A program made the translations under genes and the position numbers. A stretch of 62,073 bases of DNA from the NCBI GenBank assembly GCA_050485905.1, contig JBJHCH010000006.1:1-62073 (forward strand), written 5' to 3'. The notes under the pieces are model-generated. The model worked only from the letters and a program-made list of their open reading frames with translations, was not told the DNA's origin and did no database searches. The DNA comes from JAWLCA01 sp050485905 (GTDB lineage Bacteria > Pseudomonadota > Alphaproteobacteria > Rhodobacterales > Rhodobacteraceae). Shown here one piece after another: positions 6,628 through 14,935 of the stretch (position 1 is the stretch's first letter; each line of letters opens with the position of its first letter).

Positions 6628-9273
6628 ATGGCCGCAAGTAAGAACTCTTGGGCAGGCACAGCCGACGAGGCGATGGCGGCCGTAGATACAACCGCGCGGG
6701 GGCTCACGGCTGACGAGGCACGCAAACGACTGGCCCGGCAAGGCCCCAACCGATTGCCCCAACCGCCCACGCCCTCACCACTCTGGCGGCTGGCTCGGCA
6801 GTTCGACAATCTGCTCATCCTCGTCCTGATCGCGGCCGCGGCAATCACCGCCGCGCTCGGCCACTGGATCGATACCGGCGTCATCCTCGCGGTGGTGATC
6901 GTCAACGCGGTGATTGGCTTCGTGCAGGAGGGCCGGGCGGAACAGGCGCTGGCGGCGCTGCGCGACATGCTTGCGCCGCAAGCGGCCGTTCTTCGAGACG
7001 GGACACGCCAATCGATCCCGGCGACAGACCTCATGCTCGGCGATATTGTGCTTCTGGAATCTGGCGACAAAGCGCCGGCCGACCTGAGACTTATCGAGAC
7101 TGCTGGGCTGACCGTGCAGGAGGCGATGCTGACCGGCGAGTCCGTGCCAGTACGCAAACAAGTGGACCCTGTCGCAGCAGAAACGCAGATCGGCGACCGC
7201 ACCAACATGGTCTTCAGCGGCACGATGATCGCCGAGGGAACCGCCGCGGGCGTCGTCATCGCCACAGGCGTCGATACCGAGATCGGGCGGATCAGCGGGA
7301 TGATCGCGAGTGTCGAGCCGCTGACAACGCCGCTGATCCGGCAGATGGCGGTCTTCGCCCGCTATTTGACCGGCTTTGTGCTGATCGTCGCAGCAGCTGT
7401 CCTCGCCTTCACCACATTGCTGCGCGGGATGGACTTCGCCGAGGCATTCATGGTCGTCGTCGGCCTGTTCGTCGCCGCGATCCCCGAGGGCCTGCCGACG
7501 GTGCTGACCATCACCCTGGCAATCGGCGTGCAGGCCATGGCCCGACGGCACGCCATCGTGCGGCGGCTTCCCGCGATCGAGACGCTGGGTGCCGTATCCA
7601 CCATATGCACCGACAAGACCGGGACGCTGACACGCAACGAGATGATGGTGGGCACTCTGGTTACCGCAAACCAAACCCATACAGTCGGCGGCACCGGCTA
7701 CGAACCCCAAGGCCGGATTGACACTCCGCCGCCCGCGGCGCTCCAGCAGGCGTTGGGCCGGATCGCCGGTCTGTGCAACACCGCCGCACTGCATCAGGAA
7801 GACGGCGACTGGCGAGTCGAGGGCGACCCGATGGAGGGCGCGCTCCTGGCTCTGGCGGGCAAGCTGGGGCAGCCATGGCGGCACCGGCCGCGGGCACAGG
7901 CGACAATCCCCTTCGACGCCCGCTATCGCTACATGGCGGTGCTGCATGATGGCCTGATCCTGCTGAAGGGCGCGCCCGAACAGGTGCTGGACCGCTGCGA
8001 CAGCCAATTGACTGCGGACGGTGCAGCACCGCTCGACCGCGCCTATTGGGACGGGGTCGCAGAAGCGGTCGCGAAGGATGGCCAGCGTGTTCTGGCGCTG
8101 GCGCAGAAGCCGCATTCCGGCAGCGGGATTGATCATGGCGACGTGGCGGCGGGGCTGATTCTGGTGGGGATGACCGGGCTGATCGACCCGCCGCGCCCCG
8201 AGGCAATTGTGGCAGTCGCGGACTGCCATTCCGCCGGAATCGCAGTGAAGATGATAACAGGCGATCATCGCGGCACGGCGGCGGCGATCGCGCGACAAAT
8301 CGGGCTGAAGCTGACCGACAGGCCGCTGACTGGCGCCGAGATCGATGCGCTGGACGACGCCGCGCTGCAGGCTGCCGTCCGCAAAACCGACGTATTTGCC
8401 CGCACCAGTCCCGAACACAAGCTGCGGCTGGTCACCGCACTACAGGCCGATGGCGCCGTCGTGGCGATGACCGGCGACGGGGTCAACGACGCCCCTGCCT
8501 TGAAGCAAGCCGATGCCGGCATCGCCATGGGTCGGACAGGGTCGGAGGCTGCGCGAGAGGCATCGGATCTGGTGCTGACCGACGACAACTTCGCCTCCAT
8601 CGCCGAGGCGGTGCGACAGGGCCGGACGGTCTATGGCAACCTGAAGAAGGTCATCAGCTTCCTTCTGCCCGTGAACGGCGGCGAAAGCATGAGCCTGATC
8701 ATCGCCGTGATGTTCGCGCTGACGCTGCCGATAACGCCGCTGCAGATCCTTTGGGTCAACATGATCAGTTCCGTGGCACTGGCGATGGCGCTGGCCTTCG
8801 AGCCACCGGAACCCACGGTCATGCGTCGCCCGCCGCGCCGCGCGGACGCACCGATCCTGTCGCGCTTCATCCTGTGGCGCGTGTTCCTCGTCTCAGTCTT
8901 GTTCAGCGCCGGCATCTTCGGCCAGTTCAAGCTTGCGCTCGCGGCCGGAGAGTCCATCGAGACCGCTCGCACGATGGCTCTGAATACGCTCGTCGCGATG
9001 GAGGTGTTCTACCTCTTCTCCGTCCGCTACCGGCTCGGCAGCTCGATCACGCTGGAGGGTGTGAAGGGGACAAGGGCAGTGCTGATCGCGATCTCGCTGG
9101 TGGCAATCCTGCAGTTGATCTTCACCTTTGCCCCGCCGATACAGGCCCTGTTCGACACGCGGTCGCTCTCGCCTTGGCAACTGGCGCAGTGCACGATTGC
9201 CGGAGTTGTGCTGCTGCTCGTTCTGGAACTGGACAAGCGCGCAGCCAATCTTTGGAAGGGAATTCAGGCATGA
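6628..9273 (+). CDS. cation-translocating P-type ATPase, P2 (Ca2+-type)
   Basis: 881-residue inner-membrane ATP-driven cation pump. In order: cytoplasmic N-terminal domain, M1-M2, actuator domain with TGES (AMLTGESVPV), M3-M4 with the P2-type PEGLP ion-site motif, phosphorylation loop CTDKTGTLT (aspartate about residue 329), nucleotide domain with LLKGAPE, hinge MTGDGVNDAPALKQADAGIA, and a C-terminal set of six hydrophobic segments. The PEGLP motif and length fit SERCA/PMR1-like calcium pumps, although Mn2+ or Na+/K+ cannot be excluded. ATG at 6628; a GTG abuts it upstream and the ribosome binding site is weak. The stop overlaps the pduL start (ATGA), so the two are translationally coupled. 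Confidence 0.93.
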   Translation: MAASKNSWAGTADEAMAAVDTTARGLTADEARKRLARQGPNRLPQPPTPSPLWRLARQFDNLLILVLIAAAAITAALGHWIDTGVILAVVIVNAVIGFVQEGRAEQALAALRDMLAPQAAVLRDGTRQSIPATDLMLGDIVLLESGDKAPADLRLIETAGLTVQEAMLTGESVPVRKQVDPVAAETQIGDRTNMVFSGTMIAEGTAAGVVIATGVDTEIGRISGMIASVEPLTTPLIRQMAVFARYLTGFVLIVAAAVLAFTTLLRGMDFAEAFMVVVGLFVAAIPEGLPTVLTITLAIGVQAMARRHAIVRRLPAIETLGAVSTICTDKTGTLTRNEMMVGTLVTANQTHTVGGTGYEPQGRIDTPPPAALQQALGRIAGLCNTAALHQEDGDWRVEGDPMEGALLALAGKLGQPWRHRPRAQATIPFDARYRYMAVLHDGLILLKGAPEQVLDRCDSQLTADGAAPLDRAYWDGVAEAVAKDGQRVLALAQKPHSGSGIDHGDVAAGLILVGMTGLIDPPRPEAIVAVADCHSAGIAVKMITGDHRGTAAAIARQIGLKLTDRPLTGAEIDALDDAALQAAVRKTDVFARTSPEHKLRLVTALQADGAVVAMTGDGVNDAPALKQADAGIAMGRTGSEAAREASDLVLTDDNFASIAEAVRQGRTVYGNLKKVISFLLPVNGGESMSLIIAVMFALTLPITPLQILWVNMISSVALAMALAFEPPEPTVMRRPPRRADAPILSRFILWRVFLVSVLFSAGIFGQFKLALAAGESIETARTMALNTLVAMEVFYLFSVRYRLGSSITLEGVKGTRAVLIAISLVAILQLIFTFAPPIQALFDTRSLSPWQLAQCTIAGVVLLLVLELDKRAANLWKGIQA

Positions 9274-9896
9274 CGGACCCCGCATCACGGCCGCCACTTT
9301 CGGGAATACCCGTCGCCGTGTCCGGGCGGCATGTTCATCTGTCGGCCAATGCGGTGGCGGCGCTGTTCGGGCCGGGATACGAGTTGAATCCTGCACAGCC
9401 GCTAAGGCAGCCCGGCAACTGGCGCGCCGCCGAACGAGTATCGTTGGAGGGGCCGAGGGGACGGCTCGATCACGTCGCGATCCTGGGTCCGCTGCGCGGC
9501 CGCACACAGATCGAGGTGTCGCGGACCGATGCCATCGCGCTTGGCATCGACCCGCCGGTTCGCGACAGTAGCGCGCTGGACGGTACGCCGATACTGCGCA
9601 TCATTGGACCCGCAGGCACGCTCGACACCGATGGCCTGATCGTCGCCGCGCGCCACATCCACATCAATCCGGGGGATGCAGTCGCGCTTGGCCTGCATGA
9701 CGGGCAACTTGTCGATGTGCGAATCGAGGGAACTCCGCGCGAACTGACCTTTGGCCGCACCCTGATCCGCGTGCAGCCGGGCGCCTTCACCGAGATGCAT
9801 ATCGACACGGACGAGGGCAACGCCGCCGGCATCGTGCCCGGCACCGAGGGCGCGCTTGTGCCGGGGGTCGAGGCCACCATCTGGGACGTGGGCTGA
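9270..9896 (+). CDS. pduL: phosphate propanoyltransferase (PduL-type phosphotransacylase)
   Basis: It interconverts acyl-CoA and acyl-phosphate (propionyl or acetyl), using zinc rather than the Pta fold. 208 residues, the family norm. Both duplicated half-domains show their zinc-ligand motifs: SGRHVHLS near residue 17, AARHIHINPGDA near 125, and EMHIDTDEGNAAG near 170. It lacks the N-terminal encapsulation peptide seen in microcompartment PduLs, so it is probably cytosolic. The ATG overlaps the ATPase stop and follows GGAAGGG. No acetate kinase is present in the window, so its partner must be elsewhere. A PduL gene coupled to a cation pump may belong to a low-oxygen energy cluster (inference). 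Confidence 0.92.
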   Translation: MTDPASRPPLSGIPVAVSGRHVHLSANAVAALFGPGYELNPAQPLRQPGNWRAAERVSLEGPRGRLDHVAILGPLRGRTQIEVSRTDAIALGIDPPVRDSSALDGTPILRIIGPAGTLDTDGLIVAARHIHINPGDAVALGLHDGQLVDVRIEGTPRELTFGRTLIRVQPGAFTEMHIDTDEGNAAGIVPGTEGALVPGVEATIWDVG

Positions 9897-9903
9897 CCCC
9901 GGC

Positions 9904-9932
9904 TTGACACGGCTCGCTGGGCAGCCAAGCAT
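9904..9932 (+). promoter_or_regulatory. candidate promoter for the SDR-ACAD-APH operon
   Basis: A perfect -35 hexamer TTGACA (9904-9909) and a 17-bp spacer precede a weak -10 (AAGCAT, 9927-9932), ending 37 bp before the SDR start. It sits in the 72-bp gap after pduL. Confidence 0.4.
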
Positions 9933-9968
9933 CGCCATGCCGCAAGATCACGGGGGTGACTGCAGATC

Positions 9969-10736
9969 ATGGCAGAGATCGAGAGCGGCGCGGCATGGCC
10001 CGATCTGCGCGGCAAGCACGCGCTCGTAACCGGCGGATCCTCGGGCCTCGGCGCCCATTTCGCCCGCTTGCTTGCGCGTCATGGGGTAGTGGTGACTGTG
10101 GCCGCGCGAAGGCAGGCCGCTGTGCAAGAGATCTGCGACGGCATCACCGAAAGGGGCGGCGCGGCCGCACCGCTGCTGATGGATGTCGCCGATCCGGCAT
10201 CCATGACCGACGCGCTGGCGGGGCGGGTCTTTGACATCGCAATCAACAACGCCGGTGTCACCACCTCGGCTCCTGCGCTGGACCATGACGGGGCAACCAT
10301 CGACCGGATCATCGACACGAACCTGAAGGGCGCCTTTCATGTCACGAACGCCGTCGCCCCGGCGATGCGCGACGCGGGTGGCGGTGCAATCGTCAACGTG
10401 GCCTCGATCCTCGGGCTGCGGGTGGCCGGGCATGTCTCGGCCTATGCCGCGTCAAAGGCCGGGCTGGTGCAACTGACCCGCGCACTCGCGCTGGAATGGG
10501 CACGCTTCGGCATCCGCGTCAACGCGCTCTGCCCCGGCTATGTTGAGACCGACCTGAACCGCGACTTCTTTGCGACCGAGGCCGGAAAGGCGCTCATCCG
10601 CCGCGTGCCGCAGCGCCGGCTGGGGCAGATGGCGGATCTGGACGCGCCGCTGCTGCTGCTCTGTTCCGACGCCGGGCGGTTCATGACCGGGACCGAGCTT
10701 GTGGTCGATGGCGGCCACATGATCTCGTCGCTCTAG
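9969..10736 (+). CDS. short-chain dehydrogenase/reductase (SDR)
   Basis: 255-residue classical SDR. The cofactor motif TGGSSGLG is near residue 21, NNAG near 93, and the catalytic triad includes the serine in NVASILG and the YAASK tyrosine-lysine pair. It is first in an operon with an acyl-CoA dehydrogenase (8-bp gap with a strong AGGAGG) and an APH-type kinase. By analogy to the levulinate operon of Pseudomonas putida (lvaD, lvaC, lvaA), it may interconvert 4-keto- and 4-hydroxyacyl-CoA, or act as a 3-hydroxyacyl-CoA dehydrogenase. The substrate is inference; the enzyme class is secure. Confidence 0.9.
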   Translation: MAEIESGAAWPDLRGKHALVTGGSSGLGAHFARLLARHGVVVTVAARRQAAVQEICDGITERGGAAAPLLMDVADPASMTDALAGRVFDIAINNAGVTTSAPALDHDGATIDRIIDTNLKGAFHVTNAVAPAMRDAGGGAIVNVASILGLRVAGHVSAYAASKAGLVQLTRALALEWARFGIRVNALCPGYVETDLNRDFFATEAGKALIRRVPQRRLGQMADLDAPLLLLCSDAGRFMTGTELVVDGGHMISSL

Positions 10737-10744
10737 GAGGCACA

Positions 10745-11956
10745 ATGGAATTCACCATTTCACCGCGCGTCGAGGAGTTCCGCGCCCGGATCATCGAGTT
10801 CGTGGCGCAAGAGATCCTGCCGGTCGAAGCCGACCGCGCGAACTGGGACGCCCACGGCAACATCGCCGAGGAACCGCTAGAGCAGCTGCGCAGCAAGGCG
10901 CGGGCCGATGGGTTGTGGTGCCTGCAGCTTGCGCCCGAAATCGGTGGGCAGGGGCTGGGCAAGGTGGGCATGGCGGTCTGCTACGAGGCGATGAATCGCT
11001 CGATATTCGGCCCCGTCGTGTTCAACTCGGCGGCGCCCGATGATGGCAACATGATGGTTCTGGAAAAGGCGGGGACGCCGGAACAGCGCGACCGCTGGCT
11101 GCGTCCCATCGTCGAAGGGCGGGTGCGGTCGGCCTTTGCCATGACCGAGCCCGCGCCCGGCAGCGGCTCGGACCCGTCGATGATGCGGACAACCGCGACC
11201 CGACGCGGCGATGCCTATGTGATCGAGGGTCGCAAGTGGTTCATCACCGGGGCCGAGGCGGCGCAGCATTTCATCCTGATCGCCCGCACATCCGACGACG
11301 CGCGCCGCGGGCTCACTGCCTTTCTGTTCGACCGCGACCAGCCCGGCTGGCGGATAGAGCGGCGCATCCCAATCATGGGGCCGGAAGAGCATGGCGGCCA
11401 CTGCGAACTAGTCTTCGACGGGCTGGAGATCCCGACCGAAAACGTGCTGCTGAACGAAGGCGACGGGCTGAAGGTGACGCAAATGCGCCTTGGCCCCGCG
11501 CGGCTGACGCATTGCATGCGCTGGCTCGGCCTGTCGAAACGCTGTGTCGAGATCGCCCGCGACTATGCCGAGACGCGCGAAGGCTTTGGCGAGCGGTTGG
11601 CGGAGCGCGAGAGCATCCGCATGATGCTGGGCGATCTGGCCATGCAGATCGAGGTCGGACGGCTTCTGGTGATGAAGGCCGCCTGGGCGCTGGATCAGGG
11701 CAGCTTCGCGCGCAAGGAAATAAGCATGGCCAAGGTGCATGTGGCCAATCTGCTACACCGTGCCGCCGACACGGCGATCCAGATCAATGGCGCGCGCGGC
11801 TATTCCACCGACACGGTGCTGGAATGGATCTACCGCTATGCCCGCCAAGCCCGGCTGGTCGATGGCGCCGACGAGGTGCACAAGATGGTGTTGGACCGCC
11901 ACCTGAAGGCTGAAGGTAGTGATTTTTGGCAATGGACGGTGGCCGACAATCAATGA
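10745..11956 (+). CDS. acyl-CoA dehydrogenase, ACAD10/11-like
   Basis: 403-residue flavoprotein of the acyl-CoA dehydrogenase family. It has the N-terminal helical domain, the FAD/substrate segment FAMTEPAPGSGSDPSMM (about residues 128-144), KWFITGA, and the C-terminal helical domain ending in INGARGYSTDT and VDGADEVHKMVL, the position that holds the base in this subgroup. Electrons would pass to ETF. Length and the ADEVHK-type tail resemble ACAD10/ACAD11, which act together with an APH-family kinase. That kinase is encoded immediately downstream with a 4-bp overlap, supporting a role on 4-hydroxy (phosphorylated) acyl-CoA. Confidence 0.92.
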   Translation: MEFTISPRVEEFRARIIEFVAQEILPVEADRANWDAHGNIAEEPLEQLRSKARADGLWCLQLAPEIGGQGLGKVGMAVCYEAMNRSIFGPVVFNSAAPDDGNMMVLEKAGTPEQRDRWLRPIVEGRVRSAFAMTEPAPGSGSDPSMMRTTATRRGDAYVIEGRKWFITGAEAAQHFILIARTSDDARRGLTAFLFDRDQPGWRIERRIPIMGPEEHGGHCELVFDGLEIPTENVLLNEGDGLKVTQMRLGPARLTHCMRWLGLSKRCVEIARDYAETREGFGERLAERESIRMMLGDLAMQIEVGRLLVMKAAWALDQGSFARKEISMAKVHVANLLHRAADTAIQINGARGYSTDTVLEWIYRYARQARLVDGADEVHKMVLDRHLKAEGSDFWQWTVADNQ

Positions 11957-12969
11957 CGACCGCGCTCGACCTGCAGGCGCTAGGGCGCTGGCTGGGGCGG
12001 CACTTCCCCGCCCCCGACGCTGGGCTGAGACTTACACCGATCTCGGGCGGGCAGTCGAACCCGACCTATTTCCTTGACTGGGGCACACAGCGGATGGTGC
12101 TGCGCAAGAAGCCCGATGGTCCGATCCTGCCCGGTGCCCATGCGGTTGAGCGCGAGTTTCGCGTGCTATCCGCACTGGATGCCACGCCCGTTCCGGTGCC
12201 GCGAGCCCTGCGGCTGGAGGAAGACGCGACGATCCTTGGCACGCCATTCTATGTCATGGAACGCCTGAACGGGCGCGTGTTCAGCGACGCCGCGCTGCCC
12301 GATCTGGCGCCGGATGAGCGGCGCGCGATCTATTCGGCGATGGCCGAGACGCTGGCAGAGCTTCACCGAGTCGTTCCGGAACAGGTAGGTCTTAGCGATT
12401 TCGGGCGACCGGGAAACTATTTCGCGCGACAGATCGCCCGGTGGAGCCGGCAGTACCGCGACTCGCCCGCCCCGCGCATCGCGGCCCTCGACCGCCTGCT
12501 GGGCTGGCTGCCAGCGAACATGCCGCCCGACGACGGCGACAGCGCGATTGCGCATGGCGACTTCCGGCTGGGCAATCTGATATTCCACCCGACCGAACCG
12601 CGGGTGATCGCGGTGCTGGACTGGGAACTGGCGACGCTGGGCCATCCGCTGGCCGATCTGGGCTTCTGTGTGATGCCATGGCATTCCGCGCCGGACGAGT
12701 ATGGCGGGATCCTTGGGCTCGACCACGCTGCCCTGGGCATCCCGTCACGGGCAGAGTTCATCGACCGCTACTACGTGACCGCGCGCCCGACCGCCACGCT
12801 GCGCCCCTTCCATGTCGCCTTTGCGCTCTTCCGTTTTGCTGTGATCTTCGTCGGCATCGCCGACCGTGCGCGGGCCGGCAGCGCAGCGTCGCAAGAGGCC
12901 GAGAGCCTGGCGCCACTGGCCACGGCGTTTGCCCTGCGCGCGCTGGAAGCGGCGGGGCTGGCGGAATAG
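11953..12969 (+). CDS. APH-family kinase (ACAD10/11 N-domain-like)
   Basis: 338 residues with the aminoglycoside-phosphotransferase / choline-kinase fold. It shows a glycine-containing N-lobe (ISGGQSNPTYFLDW), the catalytic HGDFRLGN motif (Brenner loop) near residue 203, and the metal-binding VLDWELATLGHPLADLG. The ATG overlaps the acyl-CoA dehydrogenase stop, so the proteins are probably made stoichiometrically. In animals the two activities are fused in ACAD10/11, and in Pseudomonas LvaA phosphorylates 4-hydroxyvaleryl-CoA. A similar 4-hydroxyacyl-CoA kinase role is likely here. An antibiotic-modifying role is unlikely given the operon. Confidence 0.88.
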   Translation: MTTALDLQALGRWLGRHFPAPDAGLRLTPISGGQSNPTYFLDWGTQRMVLRKKPDGPILPGAHAVEREFRVLSALDATPVPVPRALRLEEDATILGTPFYVMERLNGRVFSDAALPDLAPDERRAIYSAMAETLAELHRVVPEQVGLSDFGRPGNYFARQIARWSRQYRDSPAPRIAALDRLLGWLPANMPPDDGDSAIAHGDFRLGNLIFHPTEPRVIAVLDWELATLGHPLADLGFCVMPWHSAPDEYGGILGLDHAALGIPSRAEFIDRYYVTARPTATLRPFHVAFALFRFAVIFVGIADRARAGSAASQEAESLAPLATAFALRALEAAGLAE

Positions 12970-12985
12970 CGCCCCCGCCCCTGGA

Positions 12986-14152
12986 TCAGCGACGCGCCAC
13001 GCCGTCCATCCCCGGCCCGCCAAGGATTCGCGCATGTTCCTGGATCGCAAAGCGGTCCGTCATGCCCGAGACGTAGTCGGAGACGATCCTCGCCAGTTCC
13101 ATCTCGGTCCGCGCCGCCTCGACATCGGCGCGCCAGTCTCGCGGCAGCAACTCGGGATGCGCCATGAAATGCGGAAACAGGTCCTCCACCATCCGGGTGA
13201 CCTTTGCCCTCACCTCCATCACCGCGGGCGCGCGATACATGCGGTGGAACAAGAACGACCGGATCGACTTCAACTCCATGTAGAGCTTCTTTGAAAACCG
13301 GATGATCGTCGTGCCCATCGCGCGGATCTCGTCGGCCGACTGCGGCTGCGCGCTGTCCAGCCGGGTGCGCGCGACCGACAGCACATCCTCCACCATCACC
13401 CCGAACACGCGCCGCAGCGCCTCGTGCCGCCGCCGCATCGGATCGAGGTCGGGATAGAGGCGATCCACCTCTGCAAAGGCCGGGCCGGTGACCGGCAGGT
13501 CCATCAGGTCATCCTCGGTGAACAGGCCAGACCGCAGGCCGTCGTGCAGGTCATGGTGGGAATAGGCGACATCGTCAGCAATGGCGGCCACCTGCGCCTC
13601 GGCGCTGGCATGGGTGTGCAGTTCCAGATCGTGCCGCGCGTTGTAGTCGGCCAGCGCATAGGGCAGATCTCCGGTGACCGGGCCGTTGTGCTTGGCTAGC
13701 CCCTCCAGCGTCTCCCATGTCAGGTTCAGTCCGTCGAATTCGGCATAGTGGCGTTCTAGCCGCGTCACGATGCGAATAGCCTGGGCGTTGTGGTCGAAGC
13801 CGCCATAGGGGGCCATGAGTTCCCCAAGCGCGTCCTCTCCGGTATGGCCAAAGGGGGTGTGACCGAGATCATGCGCCAGCGCGACTGCCTCGGCCAGGTC
13901 GGTGTTCAGGCCCAGAACGCCGGCGATTGTGCGGGCAACCTGTGCCACCTCGATCGTATGCGTCAGACGGGTGCGGTAATAATCGCCCTCATGCTCCACG
14001 AAAACCTGCGTCTTGTGCTTCAAGCGGCGAAAGGCGCTGGAATGGATGATCCGGTCGCGGTCTCGCTGGAACGGGCTGCGGAAGGTACTGAGCCGTTCCG
14101 CATGAAGCCGGCCGCGACTTTGCGCGGGGTCAGAGGCATAGGGGGCCTGCAT
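12986..14152 (-). CDS. dgt: deoxyguanosinetriphosphate triphosphohydrolase-like protein
   Basis: HD-domain dNTPase (type 2 dGTPase-like) that hydrolyses dNTPs to nucleosides and tripolyphosphate. 388 residues. Features: RDRDRIIHSSAFRRLKHKTQVF near the N-terminus; metal ligands H in TRLTHTIEVAQ and HD in ALAHDLGHTPFGHTGE; a further DVAYSHHDLHDG motif, whose aspartate completes the H...HD...D metal site. It is divergent from erpA across 75 bp, a pairing common in alphaproteobacteria. It is convergent with the APH kinase, with only 16 bp between stops. Confidence 0.94.
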   Translation of the reverse strand: MQAPYASDPAQSRGRLHAERLSTFRSPFQRDRDRIIHSSAFRRLKHKTQVFVEHEGDYYRTRLTHTIEVAQVARTIAGVLGLNTDLAEAVALAHDLGHTPFGHTGEDALGELMAPYGGFDHNAQAIRIVTRLERHYAEFDGLNLTWETLEGLAKHNGPVTGDLPYALADYNARHDLELHTHASAEAQVAAIADDVAYSHHDLHDGLRSGLFTEDDLMDLPVTGPAFAEVDRLYPDLDPMRRRHEALRRVFGVMVEDVLSVARTRLDSAQPQSADEIRAMGTTIIRFSKKLYMELKSIRSFLFHRMYRAPAVMEVRAKVTRMVEDLFPHFMAHPELLPRDWRADVEAARTEMELARIVSDYVSGMTDRFAIQEHARILGGPGMDGVARR

Positions 14153-14165
14153 TCGGATCCTGTTC

Positions 14166-14194
14166 TTGTCGGTCTGCCTGCGCAGGCTTATATT
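14166..14194 (+). promoter_or_regulatory. sigma70-type promoter for erpA
   Basis: TTGTCG (14166-14171), a 17-bp spacer and TATATT (14189-14194) lie 34 bp upstream of the ATG in the short divergent gap with dgt. Transcription would start near 14201, leaving a short leader. Confidence 0.55.
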
Positions 14195-14227
14195 TCAAAG
14201 CGAACCAGAACGAAACGGACGATCCGG

Positions 14228-14560
14228 ATGGACCTGACCCTGCCCCCCAAGGTGACCGACCGCGCCTTTGCCCGGCTGGCCGAGATCAACGGCGCCACGG
14301 GCGAGACGCGCGCCCTTCGCGTGGCGGTTGAGGGCGGGGGCTGTTCGGGGTTTCAGTATGACATCCGATTGGATGAGCCGGCCGAGGATGATCTGGTTCT
14401 GGAGAAGGACGGTCAGAGGGTGCTGGTCGACAGCGTGTCCCTGCCCTTTCTTCAGAATGCGGTGATCGACTTTTCCGAGGAGTTGATCGGCGCGCGGTTC
14501 GTGATCGAGAATCCGAACGCCGCATCCTCCTGCGGGTGCGGCGTCAGCTTCTCGATGTAG
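14228..14560 (+). CDS. erpA: iron-sulfur cluster A-type carrier (ErpA/IscA family)
   Basis: 110-residue A-type scaffold that delivers Fe-S clusters to apo-enzymes. The three conserved cysteines are visible: VEGGGCSGFQYD near residue 37 and SSCGCGVSF at the C-terminus. The start at 14228 gives the family length; the frame is open far upstream inside dgt antisense, which is not coding. Distinguishing ErpA from IscA or SufA by sequence alone is not certain, but no isc/suf genes are adjacent, and a stand-alone copy beside dgt is what Rhodobacterales call ErpA. Confidence 0.88.
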   Translation: MDLTLPPKVTDRAFARLAEINGATGETRALRVAVEGGGCSGFQYDIRLDEPAEDDLVLEKDGQRVLVDSVSLPFLQNAVIDFSEELIGARFVIENPNAASSCGCGVSFSM

Positions 14561-14563
14561 GGA

Positions 14564-14815
14564 TCAGCGCAGCACTTCGCCGGTCAGCGGGTCGAGGCGA
14601 AGTTCCAGCTTGCCGCCGCTGGCCAGATACACTTCCACCTCCCAGTAGCCGTCGTCGTCCCAATCGACCTCGTCGATCCAGGCGACGTCATGGGCCGCTT
14701 CGACAGACGCGATGATTTCTGACAGCGGCAGGGCGTCGGCGGGCGGCGGGGTGTCGGCGGCTGCGATACCGGTGCCGAGCATGAGGGCGATCAGGGCGGG
14801 TGCGATGGGTTTCAT
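14564..14815 (-). CDS. periplasmic PepSY-domain protein
   Basis: 83-residue secreted protein. Signal peptide MKPIAPALIALMLGTGIAAA, then a single PepSY-like domain: a helix (LSEIIASVEAAHD) followed by strands WEVEVYLASGGKLELRLDPLTGEVL, the family's closing motif. PepSY domains bind or inhibit peptidases and occur in signalling or metal-related periplasmic proteins. It stops 3 bp past the convergent erpA stop. The start was chosen at the signal peptide; a longer frame upstream runs antisense to xth and is not credible. Confidence 0.8.
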   Translation of the reverse strand: MKPIAPALIALMLGTGIAAADTPPPADALPLSEIIASVEAAHDVAWIDEVDWDDDGYWEVEVYLASGGKLELRLDPLTGEVLR

Positions 14816-14935
14816 GCGTTCTCTCCTTTGGTGCCCTTTCGACTTAGGCAGCGGCTGACGATCCGCAAGGGCACCGGCGGGTTGCCGCCGCAGCGGGCGC
14901 GGGGTAGCAATCGGTGACGCGGTGCGGGGGGGCAG

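Noticed and set aside
6775..8418. 547-codon reverse frame opposite the cation ATPase
   Set aside because: The ATPase motifs lie on the plus strand; this frame is compositionally biased and without motifs.
11953..12969. Aminoglycoside resistance gene
   Set aside because: The APH fold is present, but operon coupling to an acyl-CoA dehydrogenase points to CoA-ester metabolism.
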